From positions 1 through 16,851 of the forward strand of contig OMUX01000312.1 in assembly GCA_900314345.1 (NCBI GenBank): a DNA stretch of 16,851 nt. The letters run 5' to 3'. Of this stretch, positions 10,290-16,478 are shown in pieces. The notes under the pieces are model-generated. The model saw only the letters and a program-made list of their open reading frames with translations. It did no database searches and was not told the origin of the DNA. Position numbers and translations under genes: made by a program. The DNA comes from an uncultured Erysipelotrichaceae bacterium. Its GTDB lineage: Bacteria > Bacillota_I > Bacilli_A > Erysipelotrichales > Erysipelotrichaceae. How positions within the stretch are numbered: the stretch's first letter is position 1; the number at the start of each line of letters is the position of its first letter.

Positions 10290-10892
10290 TCAATTCTCTC
10301 TGATGCACTTCAATACCCGGTAACTCTTGTCATTTGCGATCTGTTCACAGTTTCCGAAGACCTCCCTGAGCTTCCTTGCCGCAGAGTCTGCACCCTGCTG
10401 CTTCCGGATCACCGCCAGGAATATTCCATGGGGCTTCAGATGTGCATATGCACCTTCAAAGATTGCATATACCGTCTTCTTTCCCGCCCGGATCGGCGGA
10501 TTGCTCAGGATCGTATCGAAGGAATCCGTGATGTTTTCAAACCCGTCTGAAACAATTACCGTGACAGGGGCATCACAGGACCTGCTGTTGGCTTCAGCAA
10601 GCTCCGCTGCCCTGGGATTCACATCACTGCAGACGACAGTGCAGGAAGGAAACAGTGTTCTGACAACAATGCCGATCACACCGTACCCGCAGCCCATGTC
10701 CAGCACGTCTCCAGCAATCTGCTCACGTGCTGCAGCCTCCAGAAGAACCTTTGTGCCGTAGTCGACACCGCTCTTGCTGAAGACGCCGTCATCTGTCGTG
10801 AAATTCCATGTGTGCCCTGCAAGGGTGAATGGATGAACCTTCCGGTTGGAAGGAAGATCACGGTTGTCTGTAAAGTAATGTTTCTGCTCCAT
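10290..10892 (-). CDS. YbxB/RsmC-like class I SAM-dependent methyltransferase
   Basis: This is probably an RNA (rRNA guanine-N2-type) methyltransferase, judged by family. The 200-residue protein is a single Rossmann methyltransferase domain. Its SAM-binding motif is VLDMGCGYG (63-71), with acidic Asp90 at the end of the next strand. The substrate/catalytic motif NPPIRAG (131-137) is typical of the RsmC/YbxB group. The N-terminal HYFTDNRDLPSNRK region also fits YbxB. The ATG at 10892 has AAGGAGG eight bases ahead. An ORF from 10931 would start inside the preceding hairpin and has no ribosome site. In Bacillus and many Firmicutes ybxB lies exactly here, between rplL and rpoB, which supports the call. 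Its true substrate has not been shown here. Confidence 0.92.
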   Translation of the reverse strand: MEQKHYFTDNRDLPSNRKVHPFTLAGHTWNFTTDDGVFSKSGVDYGTKVLLEAAAREQIAGDVLDMGCGYGVIGIVVRTLFPSCTVVCSDVNPRAAELAEANSRSCDAPVTVIVSDGFENITDSFDTILSNPPIRAGKKTVYAIFEGAYAHLKPHGIFLAVIRKQQGADSAARKLREVFGNCEQIANDKSYRVLKCIREN

Positions 10893-10910
10893 GATGTCAT
10901 CCTCCTTGAG

Positions 10911-10942
10911 GGCCGAAAGGCCGAGGAGCATTGTTCCTCGGC
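10911..10942 (-). terminator. Attenuator-like overlapping hairpins between rplL and the methyltransferase gene
   Basis: On the minus strand an eight-pair stem (10935-10942 with 10920-10927, loop of seven) is followed by only CTTTC. A second stem, GGCC-TTTC-GGCC, spans 10911-10922. The two share bases 10920-10922, so only one can form fully. The second ends four bases before the AAGGAGG of the methyltransferase gene. It is probably a partial terminator that lowers readthrough from the abundant rplJL message, or a site that masks the ribosome-binding region. Confidence 0.5.
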
Positions 10943-10973
10943 TTTTCCGGATTATTTTCGTTCAGTTGTTGAA

Positions 10974-11342
10974 TTACTTGAGTTCAACAGTAGCACCTGC
11001 ATCTGTGAGCTGCTTCTTGATGGACTCTGCTTCCTCAGCAGGTACATCCTTCTTGATCTCTGCAGGCAGATTGTCTACGAGCTTCTTAGCATCAACAAGG
11101 CCCAGACCTGTGATGGTCTTGACAACCTTGATGACAGCAACCTTAGCGTCGCCGAAGCTTGTCATCATAACTGTGACGTTCTTCGGAGCAGCAGCCTCAG
11201 CCTCTGCCGGTGCAGCAGCAACTGCAACAGGAGCAGCAGCGGAAACACCATACTTCTCTTCGATGGACTTGACCAGATCGTTGAGGTCAAGAATTGTAGC
11301 GGAATCGAGCCATTCAAGAATTTCTTCCTTTGTGATTGCCAT
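10974..11342 (-). CDS. rplL: Large ribosomal subunit protein bL12 (L7/L12)
   Basis: This is the stalk protein that recruits translation factors. It is present in several copies on L10. The 122-residue length is normal. The N-terminal dimerisation helices ([14 protein letters not shown] onward) are followed by an Ala-rich hinge (about 36-52). The C-terminal domain carries [20 protein letters not shown], close to the family signature KVAVIKxVRxxTGLGLKEAK, and ends GATVELK. GAGGAG lies nine bases ahead of the ATG, inside an A/G-rich stretch. It follows rplJ after 48 bases, in the universal order. Confidence 0.98.
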   Translation of the reverse strand: MAITKEEILEWLDSATILDLNDLVKSIEEKYGVSAAAPVAVAAAPAEAEAAAPKNVTVMMTSFGDAKVAVIKVVKTITGLGLVDAKKLVDNLPAEIKKDVPAEEAESIKKQLTDAGATVELK

Positions 11343-11390
11343 GATCTTTTTCTCCTCTTTTTCTTTTTCTTTCAGTTAAGCAGCTGTATT

Positions 11391-11936
11391 TTACTCAGCT
11401 GCAGGTGCTTCAGCTGCAGGTGCAGCTTCGGCTGTGGATGCACCATCTGCCGGTCTGGATTCTGCAACAGCATTGAGAGCTCTTGCGAAGCCGGAGACAG
11501 GTGCCTGCAGTACAGACAACAGCATTGACAGCATGCCCTCTTTGTTCGGCAGTGTAGCCAGAGTCTTGATCGTATCCAGATCAACAACCTCGCCGTCTAC
11601 TACGCCTCCCTTGAGAACCAGTGCCTTGTGCTTCTTGGCAAACTTTGCCATCACACGTGCTGCTGCGGTTTCGTCTTCACCGAATGCGATTGCATTCGGG
11701 CCCGTCAAAACGTTCTTGAGATCAGCAACGCCGGCATCCTCAGCAGCCTTCGCAGCCAGAGTGTTCTTGTAGACCTTCATGTCTACGTTCTCTGCGCGCA
11801 GTGCCCTGCGGAGCTCGGTGACCTCAGCAACGCTCAGTCCACGGTATTCTGCGACAACAGCAGAATGAGACTTTGTGAACTTGTCCTGAATCTCAGAGAC
11901 AACGTTCTTCTTTGATTCCAATACCGCCTGATTCAT
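11391..11936 (-). CDS. rplJ: Large ribosomal subunit protein uL10
   Basis: uL10 is the base of the ribosomal stalk. It binds 23S rRNA and L7/L12 dimers, and is the autorepressor of its own operon in Bacillus. From MNQAVLESKK it has 181 residues. The RNA-binding domain includes HSAVVAEYRGLSVAEVTELR and VYKNTLAAKAAED. It ends in an Ala/Pro/Glu-rich tail. I use the ATG at 11936, which fits the family N-terminus. AAAGGTG lies 12 bases ahead, longer spacing than its neighbours have. The reading frame stays open to 11996, but that extension runs through the attenuator hairpin and resembles no L10. Expression is expected to be controlled by the leader upstream. Confidence 0.97.
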   Translation of the reverse strand: MNQAVLESKKNVVSEIQDKFTKSHSAVVAEYRGLSVAEVTELRRALRAENVDMKVYKNTLAAKAAEDAGVADLKNVLTGPNAIAFGEDETAAARVMAKFAKKHKALVLKGGVVDGEVVDLDTIKTLATLPNKEGMLSMLLSVLQAPVSGFARALNAVAESRPADGASTAEAAPAAEAPAAE

Positions 11937-11969
11937 TGTTCGACTTTTCACCTTTCTGTTATCGCATAC

Positions 11970-12001
11970 CGAATATAAAGCCCTTGCAGACAGCAAGGGC
12001 T
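11970..12001 (-). terminator. Attenuator hairpin of the rplJL leader
   Basis: On the minus strand a perfect nine-pair stem (11993-12001 with 11979-11987) has a five-base loop and is followed by TTATATT. It sits between the L10-binding leader and the rplJ start. In Bacillus subtilis the L10(L12)4 complex controls rplJL by promoting termination at a hairpin in this place. The same arrangement is inferred here. Confidence 0.75.
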
Positions 12002-12027
12002 CAAAAGTACACAGGAAATCTGACTTT

Positions 12028-12083
12028 CTACCTCGGTAACCTTATTAAGCTTGCGCCGTTACTGTCTTTGGTAATTGATAACG
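12028..12083 (-). promoter_or_regulatory. L10 leader (ribosomal protein L10-binding RNA motif)
   Basis: On the minus strand I read ACCAAAGACAGTAAC, then a GGC-GCAA-GCT mini-hairpin, GCTTAATAAG, and GTTACCGAGGTAG. GTAAC pairs with GTTAC, and an outer TACC pairs with GGTA, leaving an AAAGACA bulge. This conserved AGACAG/CCGAGG pattern, as I remember it, is the L10 leader found before rplJ in Firmicutes. It lies about 100-140 bases before rplJ, just after a predicted start of transcription and before an attenuator. A covariance-model search was not possible here. Confidence 0.82.
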
Positions 12084-12089
12084 ACTGTT

Positions 12090-12118
12090 ATGCTACTCCA
12101 GTCTCTTCATCCTGTCAA
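12090..12118 (-). promoter_or_regulatory. Promoter of the rplJL leader, inside the sortase 3' end
   Basis: A perfect TTGACA (12113-12118) and TAGCAT (12090-12095, four of six) are 17 bases apart, predicting a start near 12083. That leaves the complete L10 leader in the transcript. The -35 box forms part of the last sense codons of the sortase gene (Leu-Thr-Gly-stop), so the promoter overlaps coding sequence. Confidence 0.7.
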
Positions 12119-12913
12119 ACTATTTTTTCTTTTCAGCCAGCGGTGTACCAGGCAGCACTCTGTCATGCTGCAAAGCACCAGCAGGATGATGGCAATCCAG
12201 GGGATTCTTCTGCCATGTGCAGGCACAATTGCTGCATCACGTGCTTCTTCAATTCTGATGCCATGCACCAGCAGACGGTGTGTATTGACACCATATGGTG
12301 TACAGGTGATCAATGTACATTCATCCTGATCACCATGAATCACCAGAGAGTCTGTTTCCTGGGGAAGCACCACGGAAATACAGTCTACTTCATAGACTGC
12401 TTTTTCTCCAAGTGTTTCAAGTATGAACCTGTCCTTCTCCTGTACATCCTCAAGATCCGTGAACAACCTGCTTCCCGGAAGTCCGCTGTGGCCTGTAAGA
12501 ACACAATGCGTTCCTTTTCCGCCAACCGGAAGGGATGTGCCTTCCAGATGCCCGATTCCTGTCTGCAGAACCTTCTCAGAAGTTCCATGATACACAGGAA
12601 TCAGTACATCAATGGAAGGAATACTGATACTGTCCATCAGACCGTTGTTGACATCAAGTGTATCCAGATACAGCTGTTTTCCTTCTTCTTCAGCTGGATT
12701 TATTCTTCCTTCATGCAGGCCATTGTTGTAAGCATGTGCATCTTCCAGCACCTTCCTGCGCTTGACATCATCCATGGATTCCGCCTGCTGTTCACTGACA
12801 ATCACCGCTTTGGTCTGATGATGTGCATTCCAGGCCTGTGATACCGGCGGATACAGCAGTAATCCAAGACCTGCAAGGATCAGCAGAACACTGATCTTTC
12901 CTCTTGCATGCAC
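12107..12913 (-). CDS. Class C (pilus-polymerising) sortase
   Basis: Class C sortases are membrane transpeptidases that cut LPXTG-like signals and join pilins through a lysine. The 268-residue protein has an N-terminal membrane segment (about 7-23) and a second near the C-terminus (about 236-256), the class C layout. The catalytic residues are His142 (LTGHSGLP), Cys204 (TLITCTPYGVNTHR) and Arg213. IPVYHGTSE and GHLEGTSLPVGG are class C signatures. The N-terminal lid usually carries an Asp-Pro-aromatic motif, but the corresponding stretch (about 61-86) is short and lacks it. The start is a GTG whose G is the last base of the pilin TAG stop. Only a weak A/G-rich ribosome site is seen, so translation is probably coupled to the pilin. 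The rplJ promoter is in its last codons. Confidence 0.93.
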   Translation of the reverse strand: MHARGKISVLLILAGLGLLLYPPVSQAWNAHHQTKAVIVSEQQAESMDDVKRRKVLEDAHAYNNGLHEGRINPAEEEGKQLYLDTLDVNNGLMDSISIPSIDVLIPVYHGTSEKVLQTGIGHLEGTSLPVGGKGTHCVLTGHSGLPGSRLFTDLEDVQEKDRFILETLGEKAVYEVDCISVVLPQETDSLVIHGDQDECTLITCTPYGVNTHRLLVHGIRIEEARDAAIVPAHGRRIPWIAIILLVLCSMTECCLVHRWLKRKNSLTG

Positions 12914-14436
12914 TAGTCTTTTCTTTTCTTCAAGCCAAGCAGGCCAAGAATGATTACAGCAATACCAGCTGCTGTGATCATCTTTGTTCCCCTGCCGCCG
13001 GTCATCGGCATCATCTTGCCGGAATGGTCAATGACATCCATCTCAAAGACACCAGGCATGGATGTACCTGTGCCATTGATGGAAGAAGATCTCAGTGCAG
13101 GATTCACGCCCTCGGTATCATGCACTGCCTCAAGAGTAATCTCTGTGGCATTTTCGTAGGTCTTTCCATTGTACTCAACGGAAGAATCCATCTTGTTGTA
13201 TCCGGCAGGAGCTGTGTCTTCAACCAGAATGTACTTGCCGTCGTCAATGCCTCTGAAGATCGTATCTGCTTCTTCTGTGCTTGCCTTGGAGCTGGCTACC
13301 TTGGTTACCTTTCCGCCTTCCAGTTCCTTGTACAGTGTGAAGGCAGCACCAGGCAGTCTGTATGCCTCACCCTTGTGATCACCATACTTATGAACAACCA
13401 GTGCATGTGTGAATACCTTTACCCTGGAAGGAGAAGTTACAGCAGTATCCTCACCAAGGTTAGGATCATTGGTGTAGGTGACTGTAGCAGAAATTGTATT
13501 TGCCACTGTTCCAGTTTCTGCTGAGTTATTGAGCATTGCGGTTCCATAAACGAAAAGTTTCTTATCTGAGTTCAACACTGAAACCTTCTTTAAATCATCA
13601 ATTGATACGTTCGCAATACTATTGTTTGCATTAACATCATTGGTAAAGAAGGATGTAATGTCCTGAATTATTCCGTCATCGCTTGTCGTTGCTACGGTGA
13701 AATCATCCTGCAGTGTAATACCCGGCTCAGCGTCAATTCTCACTTCATAGCTGTACTTGTCATAGTCAGCGTAGTTGGAGGGCAGTGTGCATTCAATGCG
13801 GTATGCGAATGTATCATTTACATCATGGTCTGCAGAGGATACCCATCTGTCATCCGGAATGGATACTGCATTCATACTGATGGTTTCTTCTGCGTCATTG
13901 GCATCCACGGTCTTCATGACAATGGTGGGAATGCTGATCTTGGCGGTTACCACAACACTGCTTGTGAGATGCAGGATATGCTTTGTGTAAGAGGAATCCT
14001 CCATGTTCTGGCTTCCGTCCTGGTCCTTGATCAGATAGTAGCCGGGCATTGCCTCAATGGTTGCTTCTTCCTTCGGGGCAACTGTGATGGTCATGCTGTC
14101 ATCCGGTGCAAGCAATGCATTCTCATTGATCAGTGTCTGGGCAAATGCGGACGCATCTTCTTCTGTTTCCAGTGCCACCGCTGCTGCGGCTGCGTTGGGG
14201 TGGGCATCCTTGTACTCTGCAGTGATGCCGGTGCCCCACTCAATGTTCTCGAGAACATCATTGTTCACCGTGCCGCTGAAGATCTGGTAGAGCTCAAAGG
14301 TATGCTCTGTAACGGATGGATTCTGAATGGTAAGGCTGACGGTCGGTGCTGGTTCTTCTGCTCTTGCGGGCAAGGCGCACATCATGCATGCGGCTGCCGC
14401 TGTGAGAAGAAAAGCTGTTTTTCTGAAATACTTCAT
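12913..14436 (-). CDS. SpaA-type isopeptide-forming pilin with MPMTG sorting signal
   Basis: This is a probable major pilus subunit, exported and polymerised by the adjacent sortase. The 507 residues include a signal peptide (1-26, cleavage after ALPARA), a first pilin domain (about 30-165), a second (about 170-340, with SADHDVNDTFAYRI and TLPSNYADYDKY typical of backbone pilins), and a C-terminal CnaB domain (about 342-472). In that domain Lys350, Glu406 of the LVEDTAPAGY E-box and Asp470 are likely isopeptide residues. The sorting signal is MPMTGG (476-481), followed by a hydrophobic helix and KKRKD. VTAK (163-166) may stand in for the usual YPK pilin motif. The ATG at 14436 has TAGGAGG a few bases ahead. 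A longer frame from 14538 begins in a terminator. Part of the second domain is AT-rich. Confidence 0.93.
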   Translation of the reverse strand: MKYFRKTAFLLTAAAACMMCALPARAEEPAPTVSLTIQNPSVTEHTFELYQIFSGTVNNDVLENIEWGTGITAEYKDAHPNAAAAAVALETEEDASAFAQTLINENALLAPDDSMTITVAPKEEATIEAMPGYYLIKDQDGSQNMEDSSYTKHILHLTSSVVVTAKISIPTIVMKTVDANDAEETISMNAVSIPDDRWVSSADHDVNDTFAYRIECTLPSNYADYDKYSYEVRIDAEPGITLQDDFTVATTSDDGIIQDITSFFTNDVNANNSIANVSIDDLKKVSVLNSDKKLFVYGTAMLNNSAETGTVANTISATVTYTNDPNLGEDTAVTSPSRVKVFTHALVVHKYGDHKGEAYRLPGAAFTLYKELEGGKVTKVASSKASTEEADTIFRGIDDGKYILVEDTAPAGYNKMDSSVEYNGKTYENATEITLEAVHDTEGVNPALRSSSINGTGTSMPGVFEMDVIDHSGKMMPMTGGRGTKMITAAGIAVIILGLLGLKKRKD

Positions 14437-14507
14437 TTTTCCTCCTAGGCTTTCTGCCTGTAACAGCTTTATTGCCTGTTGGAAGGCATTTCCTCCGCAG
14501 AAAAACA

Positions 14508-14542
14508 GAAAAAAATAAAAAAAGGCAATGAATTTCACTGCC
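14508..14542 (-). terminator. Terminator between the redox gene and the pilin gene
   Basis: On the minus strand a seven-pair stem (14536-14542 with 14524-14530, one G-T pair, loop of five) is followed by seven T, an A and seven more T. It starts 11 bases after the redox gene stop and is the strongest U-tract in the window. The pilin and sortase therefore probably use their own promoter in 14437-14507. There I see no good -35/-10 pair, only two CAGGCA repeats and a weak five-pair hairpin. Confidence 0.85.
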
Positions 14543-14553
14543 CCGATGGATGA

Positions 14554-14835
14554 TCAGCCTCTTAACGCTGCTTCCAGAACCTCTCTGACATGCGCTTTTG
14601 CCTCATCATAGGTTTCCCCCAGATGGCTTTCGTAGACCTTCTCATGGTTCAGGAACATAGCTGGTGTTGCCTGATAATCATACTGATCAGCAATTTCAGG
14701 ATGTTCCATCTCATCCACCCTGTCAAACTTCACTGCTTCGTATCTCTTGTCTTCTTCCTGCAGTTCCTTGATTGCCTTGTCTGCCTGTGCGCAGTACGGG
14801 CATCCCTGGATGTGGAAATACTTCACCTCTGTCAT
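14554..14835 (-). CDS. Thioredoxin/glutaredoxin-like protein with CPYC active site
   Basis: This is a small thiol-disulfide oxidoreductase, probably cytosolic, since no signal peptide or membrane segment is seen. The 93 residues make one thioredoxin fold. A first strand (VKYFHI) leads into GCPYC (11-15) with redox cysteines Cys12 and Cys15. The conserved Thr57-Pro58 would be the cis-proline that packs against the active site. The CPYC dipeptide is that of glutaredoxins, but many small bacterial thioredoxin-like proteins share it. AGGAGG lies seven bases before the ATG at 14835. Longer frames from 14856 or 14952 have no ribosome site and cross a terminator. It is flanked by terminators on both sides, so it looks like a single-gene unit. 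A link to the pilus is only positional. Confidence 0.88.
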   Translation of the reverse strand: MTEVKYFHIQGCPYCAQADKAIKELQEEDKRYEAVKFDRVDEMEHPEIADQYDYQATPAMFLNHEKVYESHLGETYDEAKAHVREVLEAALRG

Positions 14836-14898
14836 ATACAGTCCTCCTGCATCCATAATGTATAAGAACACTAGGTTCTTTTTCCAGAAATATGCCCG

Positions 14899-14934
14899 AA
14901 GAAAAAGGAAACGCCCCGAGGGAGAGACGTTCCC
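14899..14934 (-). terminator. Terminator or attenuator upstream of the redox gene
   Basis: On the minus strand GGAACGTCTC (from 14933) pairs with GGGGCGTTTCC (ending 14908), a ten-pair stem with G-T pairs and one bulged T. It is followed by TTTTTCTTC. It lies about 65 bases before the redox gene start and about 140 bases after the rplA terminator. It therefore ends a separate short transcript, or acts as an attenuator in the redox gene leader. Confidence 0.68.
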
Positions 14935-14992
14935 TTCCCTGACCGTTTTCACAGCCAGCCATGTCTGCCGTTTAACCCGGACAGCAGTGTTG

Positions 14993-15020
14993 ATACTACA
15001 GCAGTTTTACCATCCGTCAA
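14993..15020 (-). promoter_or_regulatory. Possible promoter for the leader of the redox gene
   Basis: TTGACG (15015-15020) and TAGTAT (14993-14998) are 16 bases apart on the minus strand. They match consensus at five and four of six positions. Transcription would start near 14986 and meet the terminator after about 80 bases. The transcribed stretch contains further hairpin potential, CTG(T)CCG with CGGCAG. It matches no riboswitch class that I know. Confidence 0.35.
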
Positions 15021-15068
15021 TTGCTGTCTTTGCTGATTCAGACAATCTTTGGAATATGTTTTCAGATA

Positions 15069-15097
15069 ATGAAAACCGCCGTATTTCTGCGGCGGTT
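15069..15097 (-). terminator. Terminator of the rplKA unit
   Basis: On the minus strand AACCGCCG (15097-15090) pairs perfectly with CGGCGGTT (15081-15074) around an eight-base loop, then TTCATT. It starts 16 bases after the rplA stop. It separates rplKA from the genes that lie between rplA and rplJ. Confidence 0.75.
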
Positions 15098-15112
15098 CAT
15101 TGCGGATTGTGA

Positions 15113-15790
15113 TTAAGCAACCGTTACCTTGATGCCAGGTCCCATTGTTGTGGAAACTGTAACACCCTTGATGTAGTTGCCCTTGACAGTCTGCGGCTTG
15201 ACACGAACGATCTGATCATACAGTGTCTTGAAGTTCTGAGCCAGAGCTTCATCGGAGAAGGAAGTCTTGCCGATCATGACATTGACGTTTCCATCCTTGT
15301 CAACACGGTATTCAACCTTACCCTTCTTGATCTCTGTGACAGCCTGTCCGACATTCATCGTAACAGTACCTGTCTTAGGGTTCGGCATGAGACCCTTCGG
15401 GCCCAGCAGCTTACCGAAACGGCCAAGCTTGCCCATCATGTTCGGAGTAGCGACGATGATGTCGAATCCGAGCCAGCCGCCCTTGATCTGCTCCAGCATG
15501 TCATCAGCACCGACGAAGTCAGCACCTGCTGCTCTTGCTTCTTCAGCCTTCGGGCCGTCTGCGATAACCAGGACCTTCTGTGTACGGCCTGTGCCGTTCG
15601 GAAGAACGATGGCACCGCGGATGTTCTGGTCTGCCTGACGAGGGTCAACATTCAGGGAATAGCTGACCTCAACGGAAGAATCAAACTTTGTTGTGCTGAG
15701 CTTCTTTGCCAGAGCTACAGCCTCTGCATAGTCGTATGTCTTTGTGCGATCGATCTGGGCGAGCGCTGCCTTGTACTTCTTACCTGCCAT
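15113..15790 (-). CDS. rplA: Large ribosomal subunit protein uL1
   Basis: uL1 forms the mobile L1 stalk at the ribosomal E site and in many bacteria represses the rplK-rplA mRNA. The 225 residues are close to the usual 230. Visible family features are the N-terminal [23 protein letters not shown] (49-59), the [20 protein letters not shown] signature (120-139) and the C-terminal [14 protein letters not shown] lies ten bases ahead of the ATG, inside the 3' end of rplK. Only two bases separate the genes, so they form one operon. A terminator follows at once, unlike the common arrangement in which rplJ comes next. Confidence 0.98.
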   Translation of the reverse strand: MAGKKYKAALAQIDRTKTYDYAEAVALAKKLSTTKFDSSVEVSYSLNVDPRQADQNIRGAIVLPNGTGRTQKVLVIADGPKAEEARAAGADFVGADDMLEQIKGGWLGFDIIVATPNMMGKLGRFGKLLGPKGLMPNPKTGTVTMNVGQAVTEIKKGKVEYRVDKDGNVNVMIGKTSFSDEALAQNFKTLYDQIVRVKPQTVKGNYIKGVTVSTTMGPGIKVTVA

Positions 15791-15792
15791 GA

Positions 15793-16218
15793 TTACTTTG
15801 CCTCCCAGCCTTCGATTGTGATGCCCATGTTGCGTGCGCTGCCAGCAATGATCTTCATTGCTGCTTCAACGTCATTGGCGTTGAGGTCAGGCATCTTGTA
15901 CTCAGCGATCTCACGGAGCTGAGCTTCTGTGATCTTGCCGGCCTTGACAGTGTTCGGTGTGCCGGAAGCCTTGTCGATTCCTGCAGCCTTCTTGAGCAGA
16001 ACTGCTGCCGGAGTTGTCTTGAGGACGAAGTCGAAGGACTTGTCTTCGTATGCTGTAATGATTACAGGAACGATGTCGCCCTTTCTGTCCTTTGTCTTGT
16101 CGTTGAATTCTGTGCAGAACTTCGGCATGTTGATGCCGGCAGCTGCCAGAGCAGGACCCGGTTTAGCACCGCCTGCAGGGAACTGAAGCTTGCTGATCTT
16201 AGCTACTTTCTTTGCCAT
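15793..16218 (-). CDS. rplK: Large ribosomal subunit protein uL11
   Basis: uL11 lies at the GTPase-associated centre and is needed for RelA activation and factor binding. The 141 residues match the family length. The N-terminal domain has the proline-rich [18 protein letters not shown] stretch (13-30) with its conserved Pro residues. The RNA-binding C-terminal domain has [21 protein letters not shown] and GITIEG. AAGGAGGAAAG stands a few bases ahead of the ATG at 16218. It is the first gene of its unit here. nusG and secE, its usual upstream partners, are replaced by a divergent SPFH gene. Confidence 0.98.
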   Translation of the reverse strand: MAKKVAKISKLQFPAGGAKPGPALAAAGINMPKFCTEFNDKTKDRKGDIVPVIITAYEDKSFDFVLKTTPAAVLLKKAAGIDKASGTPNTVKAGKITEAQLREIAEYKMPDLNANDVEAAMKIIAGSARNMGITIEGWEAK

Positions 16219-16250
16219 GTGGCTTTCCTCCTTATACTAAGTAAGCACAT

Positions 16251-16287
16251 GCAGTGGTTGATCGGGAAAAGTGAACCCTCCCACGCA
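16251..16287 (-). promoter_or_regulatory. Probable L1-binding site in the rplKA leader
   Basis: In the untranslated leader the minus strand reads TGC-GTGGGAGGG, about 20 bases, then AACCAC-TGCA. GTGG pairs with CCAC, and TGC with GCA across one bulged base. Asymmetric GUGGGAG structures of this kind mimic the L1 site in 23S rRNA and occur before rplK in other bacteria. The identity is inferred from the motif and position, not modelled. Confidence 0.5.
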
Positions 16288-16323
16288 TATTCTTAAGCGC
16301 ACATAAAAATTGTGTGCCTGCTT

Positions 16324-16353
16324 ATATTACCTCGATGCGGGATCGATGGTCAA
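16324..16353 (-). promoter_or_regulatory. Promoter of rplKA
   Basis: TTGACC (16348-16353) and TAATAT (16324-16329) are 18 bases apart on the minus strand. Transcription would start near 16317, giving a leader of about 100 bases that contains the L1-like site. The stretch directly upstream is rich in phased A-tracts, as expected of a strong ribosomal promoter. Confidence 0.6.
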
Positions 16354-16366
16354 ACGAAATATCGGC

Positions 16367-16410
16367 TTTTTTCATGATTTCATGAATTTTTATTGATTTT
16401 TGTGCAATTT
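16367..16410 (-). promoter_or_regulatory. Phased A-tracts (UP-element-like, curved DNA) upstream of the rplKA promoter
   Basis: Five T-runs on the plus strand (A-runs in the rplK direction) have centres near 16369, 16379, 16389, 16399 and 16409, about one helical turn apart. They begin about 14 bases upstream of the -35 box. In-phase A-tracts bend DNA and can contact the RNA polymerase alpha subunit. The remaining bases between the two divergent genes (16219-16532) hold the two promoters and leaders, and no gene that I can support. Confidence 0.55.
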
Positions 16411-16469
16411 GTGCGGGGGAAACCGCTGCAGACAGGCAATAATGCTGTTGTAGCACAAAGATGCGGGTA

Positions 16470-16478
16470 TGATATGAT
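16470..16478 (+). promoter_or_regulatory. Possible extended -10 promoter of the SPFH gene
   Basis: TGATATGAT is an extended -10 (TGn followed by TATGAT, five of six). TTGTAG at 16448-16453 could be a poorly spaced -35 (19 bases). It would start transcription near 16485, about 48 bases before the ATG. Confidence 0.4.

Noticed and set aside
14437..14538. N-terminal extension of the pilin frame (MKFIAFFYFF)
   Set aside because: It starts in the terminator stem and its hydrophobic run is the translated U-tract. The ATG at 14436 has the ribosome site and a normal signal peptide.
14862..14882. AAGAAC/GTTCTT hairpin followed by T-run on the plus strand
   Set aside because: No plus-strand gene leads into it. 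In the redox gene direction it lacks a U-tract.
14723..14962. Minus-strand 79-codon frame overlapping the redox gene
   Set aside because: It crosses a terminator and runs out of frame through the redox gene, with no ribosome site.
10243..16372. Shared 12-mer TATCGGCTTTTT upstream of rpoB (10243) and rplK (16361)
   Set aside because: Only two copies, at different positions relative to each gene. Probably a chance or terminator-like word, not a regulon site.
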